Positions 10,999-21,537 of a stretch of DNA of 64,000 nt are shown piece by piece. The stretch spans positions 670,001 to 734,000 of the forward strand of contig JACCIC010000062.1 in NCBI GenBank assembly GCA_018907035.1, written 5' to 3'. The DNA is from Sycobia sp. Sy_11 (taxonomy: Eukaryota > Arthropoda > Insecta > Hymenoptera > Epichrysomallidae). Position 1 is the stretch's first letter, and every line of letters starts with the position of its first letter. Position numbers and translations under genes: made by a program. The notes under the pieces are model-generated. The model was not told the DNA's origin, made no database searches, and saw only the letters and a list, made by a program, of their open reading frames with translations.

Positions 10999-11986
10999 GT
11001 AAGATTCAATATTATTGTATGAGTTTTAGTTCATAATTTAATATTGACACTAATGCATATCTGTAAATTCTTTAAAGCAAATGATGGAACCATGTACGTA
11101 CTTAATTTTCAATGTTTTCCTACAGTTTTTTTTTTCATCATATGGCAGAAACTATTCATCTGATTTTAATGATCTATATTACTTTTTAAGATATTTTTCA
11201 TTTGCATAATCTTAAATTTTTAAATCAAATAAATAATTTTAATTTATGCTAATTTTCAATAAATTTAGTTTCATATTGAAATTTTTTTCTTAATTAACGA
11301 TTCTAGATACATTTCTGTCACAAAAAATTCGTCAAACAGATATATTATTGACGATTATTATGCTAAAAAAGTTTTCAAGTTTCCACATAAGATAGAGATT
11401 CTAGAAAATATATTAATTAGATCTATTCACACTGTCGAATTTGACATACTAATTTTTATACTTTAGGTGATTAATAGTTCTACTATAGTATATTATTAAT
11501 TTTTATATTTAAACATTACCTAGTTGAATATAGAATTATATAAGATGATAATTATAATAGTTTTTTATTATTGATAGACACTATACAATCTTAAAACGTC
11601 TCGGTTTAGCTCACTTACATTTTGAGAAATAAAATAAGGAGAAAAAAAATTGTTTTACATTGATAATAGTGATTTAATTAAATTTGAAGATAAAAATATC
11701 AATTCTACTTTTATTTATTAAATTAACATTTCATACTCATTATATACTTCTTTCAGTGATTATTAATAAGCCCCATAGGGGTTTTAATTAATAAACAAGG
11801 ACACTTGTATAATTCTACAAATAAATAAAATTTATAAAATTGTGAAAATATCAAGGTAGTCAAGTCAACTTGTCAGCCAGCTTGATTTTGTTCTTTACTT
11901 CTTTCTCGATATATCATTTTCACAGCGCCATTACACAGCAAAAAATGCGAATTTGTTTCTTATACTACAGTTCAACCAATTTTCAG
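10999..11986. other. Intron before the 11987 finger exon
   Basis: AT-rich sequence with no further phase-compatible exon seen. A short GCCCCATAGGGG palindrome lies near 11770. Confidence 0.4.
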
Positions 11987-12444
11987 ACTCGCGCATCTGC
12001 TTATACTGCAAGCCCTGCGACAAGTCCTACCCCCGCAGCCTAATCCCCCGGGACCGCATAAAGTTTTGTAGCTCATGCGGCGGCTCCCTGCTCTATCAGT
12101 GCACGCATTGCAGCCACAAGATCTACACTGCCTTCCAGTCGGCCCAGCGTCACGTGCATGGCGAGTGCGTCAATCCACAGACGCTCCGCTGTCTGTTCTG
12201 TGACTACGAGACGCCGCGCAAGTATCGCCTAATCGGTCACATAGAGAAGCGTCACAGGGGCAAGTCCCAGCACGTGCAGGTAAATTTGAATGACCATCAG
12301 CTCGAGAACATCGTCAGGAATATGAAGTACACGCCGAGAAAACGCCCAAGAAAGTGTCCTAATTGCGGGAGCAAGTTCAAAACCATGGTCAGATACGAGA
12401 GGCATGTACAGAGATGTACCGACGGAGTCATCAATATCGAGTGA
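11987..12444 (+). CDS. lola: lola alternative terminal exon, long type (zinc ribbon + 3 fingers)
   Basis: The acceptor CAATTTTCAG ends at 11986; two split-codon bases follow, then 151 codons to TGA. The head LYCKPC...FCSSC is a CxxC-x16-CxxC zinc-ribbon-like unit. It is followed by CTHC C2HC (HVHGEC), CLFC C2H2 (HIEKRH) and, after a basic linker (YTPRKRPRK), CPNC C2HC (HVQRC). Relative to the exon at 5667 the fourth to sixth fingers are reduced to one. Codons are GC-rich, in sharp contrast to the flanking intron, which suggests purifying selection. An AATAAA lies at 12522-12527, 78 nt after the stop. Three cassettes upstream (10531, 10696, 10948) probably feed this isoform. Confidence 0.9.
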
Positions 12445-12630
12445 CGATTTCGAGCGAATGTCAACCGTTGAAGATCTATTAAAAAAATCTACAAATGCCT
12501 TAAATTCTAAAAATTTTTTTCAATAAATTGCAAAGAATGAACGATTTTTATAGACTGAAAACATGAACTTATAATCAGAGGTTTATATTACATGGAGAAA
12601 TGTGATATTTATTAATAAATAAATATCACA
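12445..12630. other. 3' UTR of the 11987 exon, with polyA signal
   Basis: The stop at 12442-12444 is followed by AATAAA at 12522. A short palindrome (TGATATTTATTAATAAATAA region, about 12603-12629) lies just before the long inverted repeat. Confidence 0.5.
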
Positions 12631-13010
12631 TAATCACTCACAAGATTTTTTCTTAGTTCTTCTAAATATTGAAGATAGTCGAAAAATGTTTTCCAGATAA
12701 GCTTTAAAATGTATGAAATATTCCTCAGATCATTTATAATATGATGTCTTTAGTATTTTGATAAAATTTTAACTTTAGGATACGTAACAGCTATCCAGTA
12801 TGTTCGCAAGAAAGGCGCTTCATTTGATACTATATATTTTAAGTGATTTTTTTATACAATCTTATTAGATTACTAGATTATTAGATACTAAAGACATCAT
12901 ATTATAAATGATCTGAGGAATATTTCATACATTTTAAAGCTTATCTGGAAAATATTTTTCGACTATTTTCAATATTTAGAAGAACTAAGAAAAAATCTTG
13001 TGAGTGATTA
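12631..13010. repeat. Long inverted repeat (fold-back element), arms about 125 bp
   Basis: The left arm (12631-12757) starts TAATCACTCACAAGATTTTT and the right arm (12886-13010) is its near-perfect reverse complement ending AATCTTGTGAGTGATTA. The spacer is about 128 bp. Such near-identity between arms suggests a recent fold-back or MITE-like insertion, or hairpin-driven inverted duplication. No transposase is present. Confidence 0.88.
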
Positions 13011-15189
13011 TATACAGGGATACACACATTTGTGCATTATAAAAAATATTATTTAACCTTTATAAAATCATTTTAAATATTTCTTACTTCTTTTGAATTT
13101 TACGGTTTTTGTGTTCAAAAGTATTTTCTGAGATGAGTAGTTAATTCTATTTTTAAAATTATTTTATTATTATATACCACAAACATCTAGATGGTTTATA
13201 AATAAAATGTTAAAATTAAAACAAATAGAAAATATTATGCCAATAGTTTTATAGCAAAGGGAAAATTTTAAAACATTTTGACGTCGATAACTCAACTCCT
13301 CCAACAATTCCTTATTCCTTTCTCGTACTTATAGTAAAAATGTTCAACATAATTTTCTGGAATTCACTTTTTCGAGTTTTTTTTTGTGGCATTGATAATT
13401 TCTTTAGAATAATTAGACAAATTTTTAAAAAATTTGAACCAAATTGTATGCTGTTTTTTTATAATTATTGGAATCAGGATTATTTCAAAATCTTTATTAC
13501 CATGGATTTATTGAAAGCGAAATTTTTTTTTAATCTAACTTATTTTATATTGTGATATATAGTATTAACTATACTGTTTTGAATATGGATTCGATAAGAT
13601 TTCAAACTCGTCAAGTCTTTTACATTAACCTATGTTCATTTTTGTGTCAATAAAACATTTGTGTTACAATATTTATGAAAATTTTAGCGATTGTAATATA
13701 AATATATTTTATATTAATTTATTTAATATCTACAATTTATCAGTGCTTCATTTGAGAAAATTATTTTAATGTACTGTTATAACGTAATATACGTATAATA
13801 TATGTATGCCTATTTCACCAAATTGAAGATTTCAGCGTTTTTATATAAAATAAATTAATATTTTAATCTATTTATATACATTAATAGTACATACGTAATT
13901 ATAATCTTTATTTCTTGAAGAGATTACCTATTTTATTATTTAGATTAGTTTGTTAAATATTATAAATAGATGTTAATTTATTCCTTCTATTCCGTTACAA
14001 TATAAATAATTAATTGGTAACACAATAATCAGATAAATGTTACATCTTTAACTGTATGTGGTTAATAAATTTGTGCAATATAGGTATATACATAACTTTT
14101 TGAAAAGTGTTTATATTATGTTTGAAGTTTGTGATTTGGAATTTTTACAAATTATTTAATTACTTATGCGCAAATAAAAAAAAATATTTGCTCTAACAAT
14201 TATAGACTATTTGTTATTTAACTCAAATCGAGCAACAAGTACGTCGTTGAATAAAAATCTTATAAATATCGAAGTAACAATTTACAAATTATATAGGTTT
14301 TTACAAATTATTACAAACGAAGTTACAAATTATATAAGGTAAATAATTGTAACACTTATATACTGTATTACTTATTAGAAATTATACATAATGCTAGAAT
14401 TGTGTTATAAAAATAAATGCATATAAAAGTTAATGTAAACTTCTATGAATAAAGAAACTATAATTAACATTCTGAAATGTAATCATTAAATTCTTAATCC
14501 TTGATACCACAACTTTTTTCACTTGACTTACACATAAGGAATTTAATTATGGATTTTTAATTTTACATTTAAAATCTAAATATATTCATTGTTGAGTAAA
14601 GAAATTTATCAAAAGATTCAACAAAAGTTATTTAGTTTTAAAAATTAAATATTGTAAGTAATTACTACTAATTAATAATATATGTACATGTTTTATATTA
14701 TATTGTAAAAATCAAAAATATAATTAGTATTTTGAGTGTAAATTTATATTTTTGATAAAAGCTCAAATTTACATAAATAATATGAAAGATGTAATAACAA
14801 TAATTATTTTTATAACTATTAAATATTGGAAATATGCACCTTTATTAATTAAATTATTTATTAACTTAGAAGGCGAGGTCACGATATATTGGTGCGTATT
14901 TGGTGCAGATTGGGGAAGATAAATCTGATTACAATATCAGCCCTATACAATTTTACGTTCTACGGCTCTTACATCTGCAAGAAAATGTAATTTAAAATAA
15001 TAATGTAATTTTAAATAATTAATCTGTCTCTATAATTTAAAATTGATACAGCTCTTTAAATAAATTAGTCAAAGAATTGCTTTTAATGAAAATCCATATT
15101 CGTAGCAGCATATTCGTAAATGAATAATATTTGGAGCAAAAAAGTTGAAATGAACCCATTTCTCCAAGTAGTTTCTTAACGTTTTTCAG
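13011..15189. other. AT-rich intron with one higher-GC patch
   Basis: No exon is supported. A patch of higher GC at about 14870-14990 follows an AG acceptor (AACTTAG) and encodes GEVTIYWCVFGADWGR before a stop. It lacks fingers and a donor and was not accepted as a gene feature. Confidence 0.4.
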
Positions 15190-15222
15190 TTGAGCTTCAG
15201 ATGAATTTACAAGAATTAATAG
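15190..15222 (+). CDS. lola: lola candidate microexon, 33 nt, phase 1-1
   Basis: The acceptor ACGTTTTTCAG ends at 15189 and the donor G|GTGATT is at 15223. Phase matches the rest of the array (two bases in, one out). It encodes ELQMNLQELI plus a split Gly. At 33 nt it could arise by chance, and the donor is not optimal. Its position, first in a series of four symmetric cassettes leading to the finger exon at 17648, argues for it. Confidence 0.45.
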
Positions 15223-15793
15223 GTGATTTCCTACTCAACTAAAATATAACTAGAACTTACAAACTAACTGGAATTGCAAAATAACTAAGAAGCTATAGAT
15301 TTAAGAACTTAGATGCATTAGAATTTTTTGTTTAAATGTTTCTTTTTTCGAATCTGGCACGAAGAGTAGTGACATTCAAAATTCATCTGATTTCATATAT
15401 TATGCAACGTATTTACTAGTTATAAGTAAGACAGTTTTATATGTAAATAATGGGATAGTGCTAAGTCTGTTAAAAAAAATTTACTGGACACATTTCGGAG
15501 GTAAAAAATAGTTATATAGCTGAATTTGGATCAACTTCGTTATCTATATTCAGAGCCTTTCGTTATTACTTGTTGGAAAGTCTTCCTTTTGCATTCAACA
15601 TTATTTAAAAATATCTTTTTCATTTGATATCAACACATTTTTTATTTACTTAAATTTAGTTAAAAAAAACTAATAATGTGCTATGAATTCGAATTTTAAT
15701 TCTAATAATTGTTTTTGTTGCTGCATGCAATAAAATTTTTACTTTATTTGATTTTTAACGTTCTATTATTAGTAATAAATAATTTTTATCCAG

Positions 15794-15844
15794 GTATTCA
15801 TCCAAGCAACAGATGCTTTGATTCAGTTCAACATAAGAAAAAAG
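15794..15844 (+). CDS. lola: lola small cassette exon, 51 nt, phase 1-1
   Basis: The acceptor is TTTTTATCCAG and the donor is G|GTTAGT at 15845. It encodes IHPSNRCFDSVQHKKK plus a split Gly; the end is basic. It is the same length as the cassette at 10948 but not obviously similar in sequence. It sits between the candidate microexon at 15190 and the SUMO-motif exons at 16596 and 16761. Confidence 0.65.
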
Positions 15845-16595
15845 GTTAGTTCGATGAATTAATGAACGTAACTCCGTATATTTCCATACTGCTTGTTCAT
15901 ATTCAAGACTTTATTACATGGTGAATTAAAATGAATTTGAAATTTGTATATTTAATTCAAGTAAACTTATTATAACAGATATAATTACTAATGAATTAAT
16001 ACTTAACGAAGTTACTAAATTAGAAGTAAACGCTTTATAATTGATGATTTTGTTTGAAGGGTGAGGTCCTAATATTGTAAAGTAGTTCTCAAAATTGTAA
16101 AGTAATTAGTTACTTATTGGAGTTAAATATTAAAAAATAATTCTGGTAAAATAATTCACACACGTGGTTAAAGTTTCACTAAAAATTTCTTTAAACTCTA
16201 ACAGCTGTTTCAGCCGACCAGCTTATCGTTCAATCACCTTCAATTAATGATCAATTAATGATCAATCAAAAGAACGTTAATTAAATTTCTCAACCATAAA
16301 GTTATCGACTCCTAACATCTACTGTTGCATAGAAATGGAATAATTATTTGAAATTAATATAGTGAAATGTGTTTTTTAATTATTATATCATAACGCATAT
16401 TACTCACTTATAACAGAGAATTTTTTCTGATATAGATACTATTTATTTCCTTTCGAAAATCTGAATAAATTTTTAGAACATCATAAAAAATATAAAATAC
16501 ATTTTTATAACATTTGTTCAAGTCTTTTTCTCTCTAAATTTATATGAAATTATTTGCTTAGCTCATTGAAATCCAATTTATTTTTACTGTTTTAG

Positions 16596-16682
16596 ATAAA
16601 ATCAGTGTGCTTAAACCAGATGTGCAATATATTAAACAAGAAATACTTTCCCCATCCGATGAATCTGGGGACGGTACTTCGG
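16596..16682 (+). CDS. lola: lola cassette exon, 87 nt, with an IKQE SUMO-type motif
   Basis: The acceptor is TACTGTTTTAG and the donor is G|GTAGGT at 16683; phase is 1-1 and length 87 nt. It encodes KISVLKPDVQYIKQEILSPS and then DESGDGTS plus a split Gly. IKQE matches the psi-K-x-E sumoylation consensus, and the Ser-Pro/acidic residues after it resemble extended (phosphorylation- or acid-dependent) SUMO sites. The length equals that of the cassettes at 8746 and 10531, and VLKP may correspond to the KP/RP of that pair, but homology is unproven. It probably serves the finger exon at 17648. Confidence 0.75.
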
Positions 16683-16760
16683 GTAGGTAATTTTTGAACA
16701 TGAATAATTGCTATTTTTTATGACGGTTAATATGTAGCTCATATGTTTCTGGAATTTCAG

Positions 16761-16949
16761 AGATAGTCGTAAAGGAGGAAGAGTTCACGAAGAATATTCT
16801 AAAGGCTGAATCGATAAAAGCCGAAGAAGAAGCAGAAGCAGAAGCAGAAGCAGAAGCAGAAGCAGAAGCAGAAGTAGAAGAAGAAGAAGAAGAAGAAGAA
16901 GAAGAAGAAGAAGAAGAAGAGGTCTACGCAGATATTCCAAGAATTTCAA
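16761..16949 (+). CDS. lola: lola cassette exon, 189 nt, SUMO motifs + Glu-Ala/poly-Glu run
   Basis: The acceptor is GGAATTTCAG and the donor is A|GTATGT at 16950; phase is 1-1 and the frame is open for 62 codons plus split ends. It opens with IVVKEEEFTKNILKAESIKA, containing three psi-K-x-E motifs in a row (VKEE, LKAE, IKAE). It continues as a run of Glu-Ala repeats and then uninterrupted Glu (from about 16823 to 16920), ending VYADIPRIS. The underlying DNA is a GCAGAA/GAA microsatellite, so its length is likely polymorphic. It lies 78 nt after the previous cassette and would give the 17648 isoform a highly acidic, probably sumoylated linker. Confidence 0.78.
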
Positions 16950-17647
16950 GTATGTATAATTGATGTATATATTTTAGTATTAAGCTAGTCGACTTAAGGG
17001 GTATTACTGCAATGTCTGGAATTAAGGCCTAAATTTGGAACATTTTTAAATGTTTATAAAAAAGAAACTCAATTTCTTTTTAACATGTAGTTTAGAATCT
17101 AGAATAAAAAAAACGAAGAATATTATGAATCTATGTATTATTGATAGATAAGTACGTAGGAGGATTTGACAAAAGAAACCATAAATGGCTTATAACCAAA
17201 AAATTTGCAATCGTTTCAAAAGAACTACATTCATCTATAAAGAATACATTTATGTATTTGTAATGGTACTAAATGTTAAATTTGTTTAAGGAGTAAAATA
17301 GCTTATTTATGTAATTTATAGTATCATCAGTATATTAAACGTAATATTCTGTGGATAAGTCATTACCAGATATCGTTTTTTTAATATGGATATTATTTTT
17401 ATGGAACTCTGTTCTTGCAACAGATATTTTTATTTCAAAACCTGATAATGATATTTTACCTCTTACCATTCAAAATAAAATTTTTGCCCTTGACAATAAT
17501 GCTTCATTTCATTGAATGTAATAGATTTCGGAGAAATCCGCATGAATCTCTTTTTAAGTACTTTTCATATTTTTTATTTAACATATTCTCTTTTGTATTG
17601 TATAATACTGCATTTCATCTTATATAAATTCTTCTTCTTCTTCACAG
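16950..17647. other. Intron before the 17648 finger exon
   Basis: AT-rich sequence ending in a strong pyrimidine tract (CTTCTTCTTCTTCACAG). No further exon was seen. Confidence 0.45.
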
Positions 17648-18261
17648 GTATCTCCGCTGCTGATTTGATCAATGTATACTGCGAGCGTTGTTGTCGCACC
17701 TCGAAGAAGCCAGCGGAATACTCTCGCGACGGCCATATGTGCCAGGATTGCGATACCATGCTCCAATACCAGTGCCTGAAGTGCAACCGACTCTATCGCC
17801 TGTTCGAAAGCGCACGCAGTCATGTTCGCTTGAGTTGCATCAGTTCGAAAACCCTTTATTGCTCGCAGTGCAACTACGAAACGACTAACAAGCGAAATCT
17901 GATGAATCACATCAAGAATATCCACGAGGATTGCGAGCTAACTAACTCCCATCAATGCTACCTTTGTGGAAAGACATACAAGAGGCGCAAGCACATGCTC
18001 AGGCATCAGCAAAGTTGTGGGAGGAATCCGCACATTCGCTGTAAGCTTTGCGATTATAAGACTAAGAGAAATGACCACCTGAGGCAACATATGCAGCATC
18101 GGCATCCCAATTTCGATATTAATACAATGAGTTCTATGATCTACAGCTGTCCCATATGCGAGAAGAAGTATAAGTATCATATGTCGCTAAAGAGTCACGT
18201 CGCACAGTGCAAGATCAAGCACGTAAACGCAGAAAAGTCTGCTAATAAAGTACAGCGTTGA
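17648..18261 (+). CDS. lola: lola alternative terminal exon, long type (zinc ribbon + 5 fingers)
   Basis: The acceptor after the pyrimidine tract ends at 17647; the exon keeps the shared phase and runs 203 codons to TGA. The head VYCERC...HMCQDC is the zinc-ribbon-like unit. The fingers are CLKC C2HC (HVRLSC), CSQC C2H2 (HIKNIH), CYLC C2HC (HQQSC), CKLC C2H2 (HMQHRH) and CPIC C2HC (HVAQC), an alternating C2HC/C2H2 order. Finger spacing and residues are close to those of the exon at 5667 (NYETTNKRNL against SYRTTRKGNL; GKTYKRRKHMLRH against GRPYKYRTHMLRH), so the two are duplicates. An upstream frame from 17512 is intron. A possible polyA signal is AATAAA at 18549. Confidence 0.92.
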
Positions 18262-19860
18262 TTAAAAAATTAAAAAATTAAAAAATCTGACATGTCTTGC
18301 AATCTCTTGCTGTTGGTTTACATACAGTCATATTAATTTTGCATTATCAATCACGTATAATATTGGTAACTCTCACAAGTTCAGGCCGCAATATAAGAGT
18401 GACGATTTGATACAAATTGAGGAAGGTAACTTTGATTACTTCCATATTCATTTTGGAATATGCTAATTTTAGAATATGAAGCTTTGTGTTTTTTAAATAC
18501 ACTACTTTTTAACTTCGAATTATGAATGGCAATTGTTTTTTCATGAAAAATAAAACTGCTGGTTGAAAAACCTTTCGAAGCTTCAAAGCTCAGTTTTGAT
18601 GATTCATAGGGAGAATAATGTTAAACCAAAACACTGTAGAGAAACGATCTCCGCACAAATATAATTTCTGAGCAATTGTCAATTGAAATTCGATTATTTA
18701 TAAACACGTTAGTTAGACAATCACCCGATAACATGTGTCAACTACAATTCACAAGAACTAAAAAACTACGACTTTCGGGCCATTAATTCGTGTTTTTGTT
18801 CTTCTATATTTTTAATTTTAAATCGCATTCTTTCTTCGTATTCTAAACCTAAAAGAATAACTTGAATTATAGTCATTTTCAACAAAGAAGTACAATATTT
18901 TGAGAATTAGAGACCGTTAGATCTTAAAACTTTATATTGCTCATTTAGAAAATAACAGAGTTTATTTTAATCTTTCTTCCAACCGGCACCAATGTACCAT
19001 TCTATTGTTTTCAAAAAGAAAAAAACAGAATCATTTTATTTTATTTATCATTTTATTTATCATTTTATTCTAATTAAATAAAAATTTAATAGGAGACGAC
19101 TGGGGTACTCGAAAGCAATACCATAATATTTTTTATTATTAAATATAGATTGAAAAACTAAGAATTTATGTAGAGATTCATAATTTATAGAATTTATTGT
19201 ATGTATATTTAAACATATACTCGTATATTACCAACAAACATAACGTTATCTTGCGTTTTTAAAAAATAATCATGTAATCACAAAAACATTATTGTAGAAT
19301 CTGACAATGAAATTGAAATACAATATTCGATAACGAATTTTATGATACATCATATTTTTAAAAAATAAAATGATCTTAACTGATTTATTAAAAAATATAT
19401 TAATAAGTTTGTTTAATTTAAAAATCTTAATACAACTATAAAAATAAAGAAACATGCTAGTCGTAGAATCATTGGACGAATTCGAAGATAATAAATAATA
19501 CTTTGAATTATTCAATTAATAAAATAATTACATTAGATCGGTAATTATATATTAGGCTTATGCAAATGATTATGGAATTATATTAATACATATTTATGTA
19601 TTCGTCGGTTAGGTTTTTATAATTATTTATCTTGGAATATTTTTAAATTGAATTGTAATTACCAATGAATAAAAATCCTATAAACAATTAAATATTTAGA
19701 CGTGTATTATCAATAAACTGTATAATTTACGGGTTTTCTTTTATAAATTAAATGCAGGATTATATGAATAGTGTATAAACTACATATGTATAAAGCTTTG
19801 ATCTTCATTTGTCATTTTACTAAAGGTTCTTCTCAGCAGTCAAATAAAGCTATCATTTCA
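18262..19860. other. 3' UTR and intron, nothing else recognised
   Basis: AT-rich; AATAAA at 18549-18554 may end the 17648 isoform. The minus-strand frame at 19270-19515 is low-complexity and unsupported. Confidence 0.4.
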
Positions 19861-20270
19861 GAGGTCGCATGGAGCGGTTAACTACCACCTCACGCAGTTC
19901 TTATCTGGGCATGGTCCAGATTTTGATCGTACCTTTATAAGATCGGGAAAATACCGGAGCCTGCCTGTGCCCACAGTGGCGCTCGCAGGGACGACGCGTT
20001 CCACGCCTTTTTTCAGTGTGAAACTTTTCGCCTTGAAAGGAAGCACGGTAGGCTCGACATAGGCCTATTTGGGTCTGATAATATAATTCAGCTGATGCTC
20101 GATAGTCCGCAGAAGTCGTCCAAAGTGTATTTCTATTGTAAAACTGTTCTGGACCATAACTGCTCGAAGTAGGCCTGCAAACCCGAATGGGTTCAGCGGA
20201 TAGCACGACCGAGAAATAATGTCCTTATGGATAATTCCTTGGATGAATAAATCATCATCATTGTCATCAT
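19861..20270 (+). mobile_element. 3' end of a non-LTR retrotransposon (R1-like)
   Basis: One frame reads SHGAVNYHLTQFLSGHG, the block that follows the reverse transcriptase in R1-clade elements. A shifted frame then gives CAHSGARRDDAFHAFFQCE, matching the C-terminal Cys/His region (C-x-H-type, D-A-x-H-x-F-F-x-C). Frameshifts separate the blocks and the rest of the element is missing, as expected of a 5'-truncated, old insertion. An ATCATC-rich tail follows. The fold-back element at 20326 lies immediately downstream. Confidence 0.75.
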
Positions 20271-20325
20271 CAGCAGCATCATTATGGATGCAACAACATG
20301 GAGATGTGATATTATTATTATTTAT

Positions 20326-21236
20326 ATATGTATATAAATATAATTATTTCGATCAGGTTCGGGCTAATAAAAAACTCAAAGTGTTTTTATTTCACGTTTC
20401 GTCGACAGATATTGTCAACCTCTTGAGGTGCTTTAATAAATATAATATTCAAATAATTACATATCAAAATTATATAACAGTGAGAAATGCCGTAAAATAA
20501 ATAAATCAACACTTACAATTAAATTTATAAGCAAACGTTAAGACGTTCTAAGTAAAACTGATGAAAACTTTAATATTGACAATGTCAAAGTTGATAAGAC
20601 AATAACGATCACATAAACATAACAAATCAAAAACTAATTATAAAATTTAAGTCAAAATATATTCTAACATTATAAAAATGAGATTATGTCTGAGTTTACT
20701 GTGCTAAGAAATAGCGAGCTTTCTTTTTTATTAACAGTGTGTTAATTATAAAAATGAGATTATGTCTGAGTATATTGTGCTAAGAAATATCGAGCCTTCT
20801 TTTTTATTAACAGTGTGTTAATAAAAAAGAAGACACGCTATTTCTTAGCAAAATATATTCAGACATAATCCCATTTTTATAATTTTAGAATATATTTTGA
20901 CTTAAAATTTTATAATTAGTACTTGATTTGTTTTTGTGGTCGTTATTGACTTATCAACTTTGACATTGTCAATATTAAAATTTTCATCAGTTTGACTTAG
21001 AACGTCTTAGCGTTTGCCTTTAAATTTAATTGTAAGTGTTGATTTATTTATTGTACGGTATTTCTCACTGTTATATAATTTTGATATGTAATTATTTAAA
21101 TATTATTTTTATTAAAGCACCTGAAGAGGTTGGGTTGACAATAGCTGTCGACGAAACGTTGTGAAATAAAAACACTTTGAGTTTTTTATTAGCCGGAAGC
21201 TGATCGAAATAATTATATTTATATACATATACATAT
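20326..21236. mobile_element. Fold-back element, about 0.9 kb, with long inverted arms
   Basis: The left arm runs from TATAAATATAATTATTTCGA to about 20820 and the right arm is its reverse complement, ending ATCGAAATAATTATATTTAT near 21215, with similarity extending to about 21236. In the centre a unit of about 70 bp (AAATGAGATTATGTCTGAGT to AACAGTGTGTTAAT) is repeated directly at about 20679 and 20750 and then inverted. Both arms carry a hairpin-plus-GAAAC motif (GTCGACGAAACG type) close to AATAAAAACACTTTGAG. No transposase is encoded. Confidence 0.82.
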
Positions 21237-21393
21237 ATACACGAGGGCGAAAACAAAATCATCTATTTATTATCATTATTATTATTGTTTTTGTTCTTCT
21301 TGCTGTTGTTGTTGAAATTATTGTAATTATTGTCATTATTGATATTATTCAGAAGACTGTGATTTGTTGGCGTGATTATATCGCTGCTTTCAG

Positions 21394-21537
21394 TTCAATA
21401 CTTATTAGTGGCAGTCCTAACTGATCTTCACGCACGCCAAAATATGCTCAGAATGTTTCAAAATTTAACTACAGTATCTATATTCGTGGGCCTTGTGTTC
21501 AGCTATCACATGCATTCCGAGCTTATGGATAGAAATA
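21394..21537 (+). CDS. lola: lola candidate cassette exon, 144 nt, phase 1-1
   Basis: The acceptor is ATCGCTGCTTTCAG and the donor is A|GTAAGC at 21538; both are good, the phase is that of the array, and the frame is open. It encodes QYLLVAVLTDLHARQNMLRM and then FQNLTTVSIFVGLVFSYHMH and SELMDRNS. The composition is hydrophobic and unlike the polar or acidic cassettes elsewhere, and I recognise no domain. The frame continues past the donor into a Leu-rich AT tract that is probably intron. The next finger exon (23955) is decayed, so this cassette may be a relic or may splice further downstream. Its closeness to a mobile element leaves transposon origin open. Confidence 0.48.

Noticed and set aside
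14868..14990. GC-richer patch after an AACTTAG acceptor
   Set aside because: Only 16 codons before a stop and no finger or donor.
17512..17647. In-frame extension upstream of the 17648 finger exon
   Set aside because: It crosses the pyrimidine tract and acceptor; the peptide is hydrophobic, T-rich translation of intron.
17620..18180. Minus-strand frames over the 17648 exon, and similar ones over 38281, 45628, 47479, 56116 and 57662
   Set aside because: Antisense shadows of GC-rich finger exons with no domains of their own.
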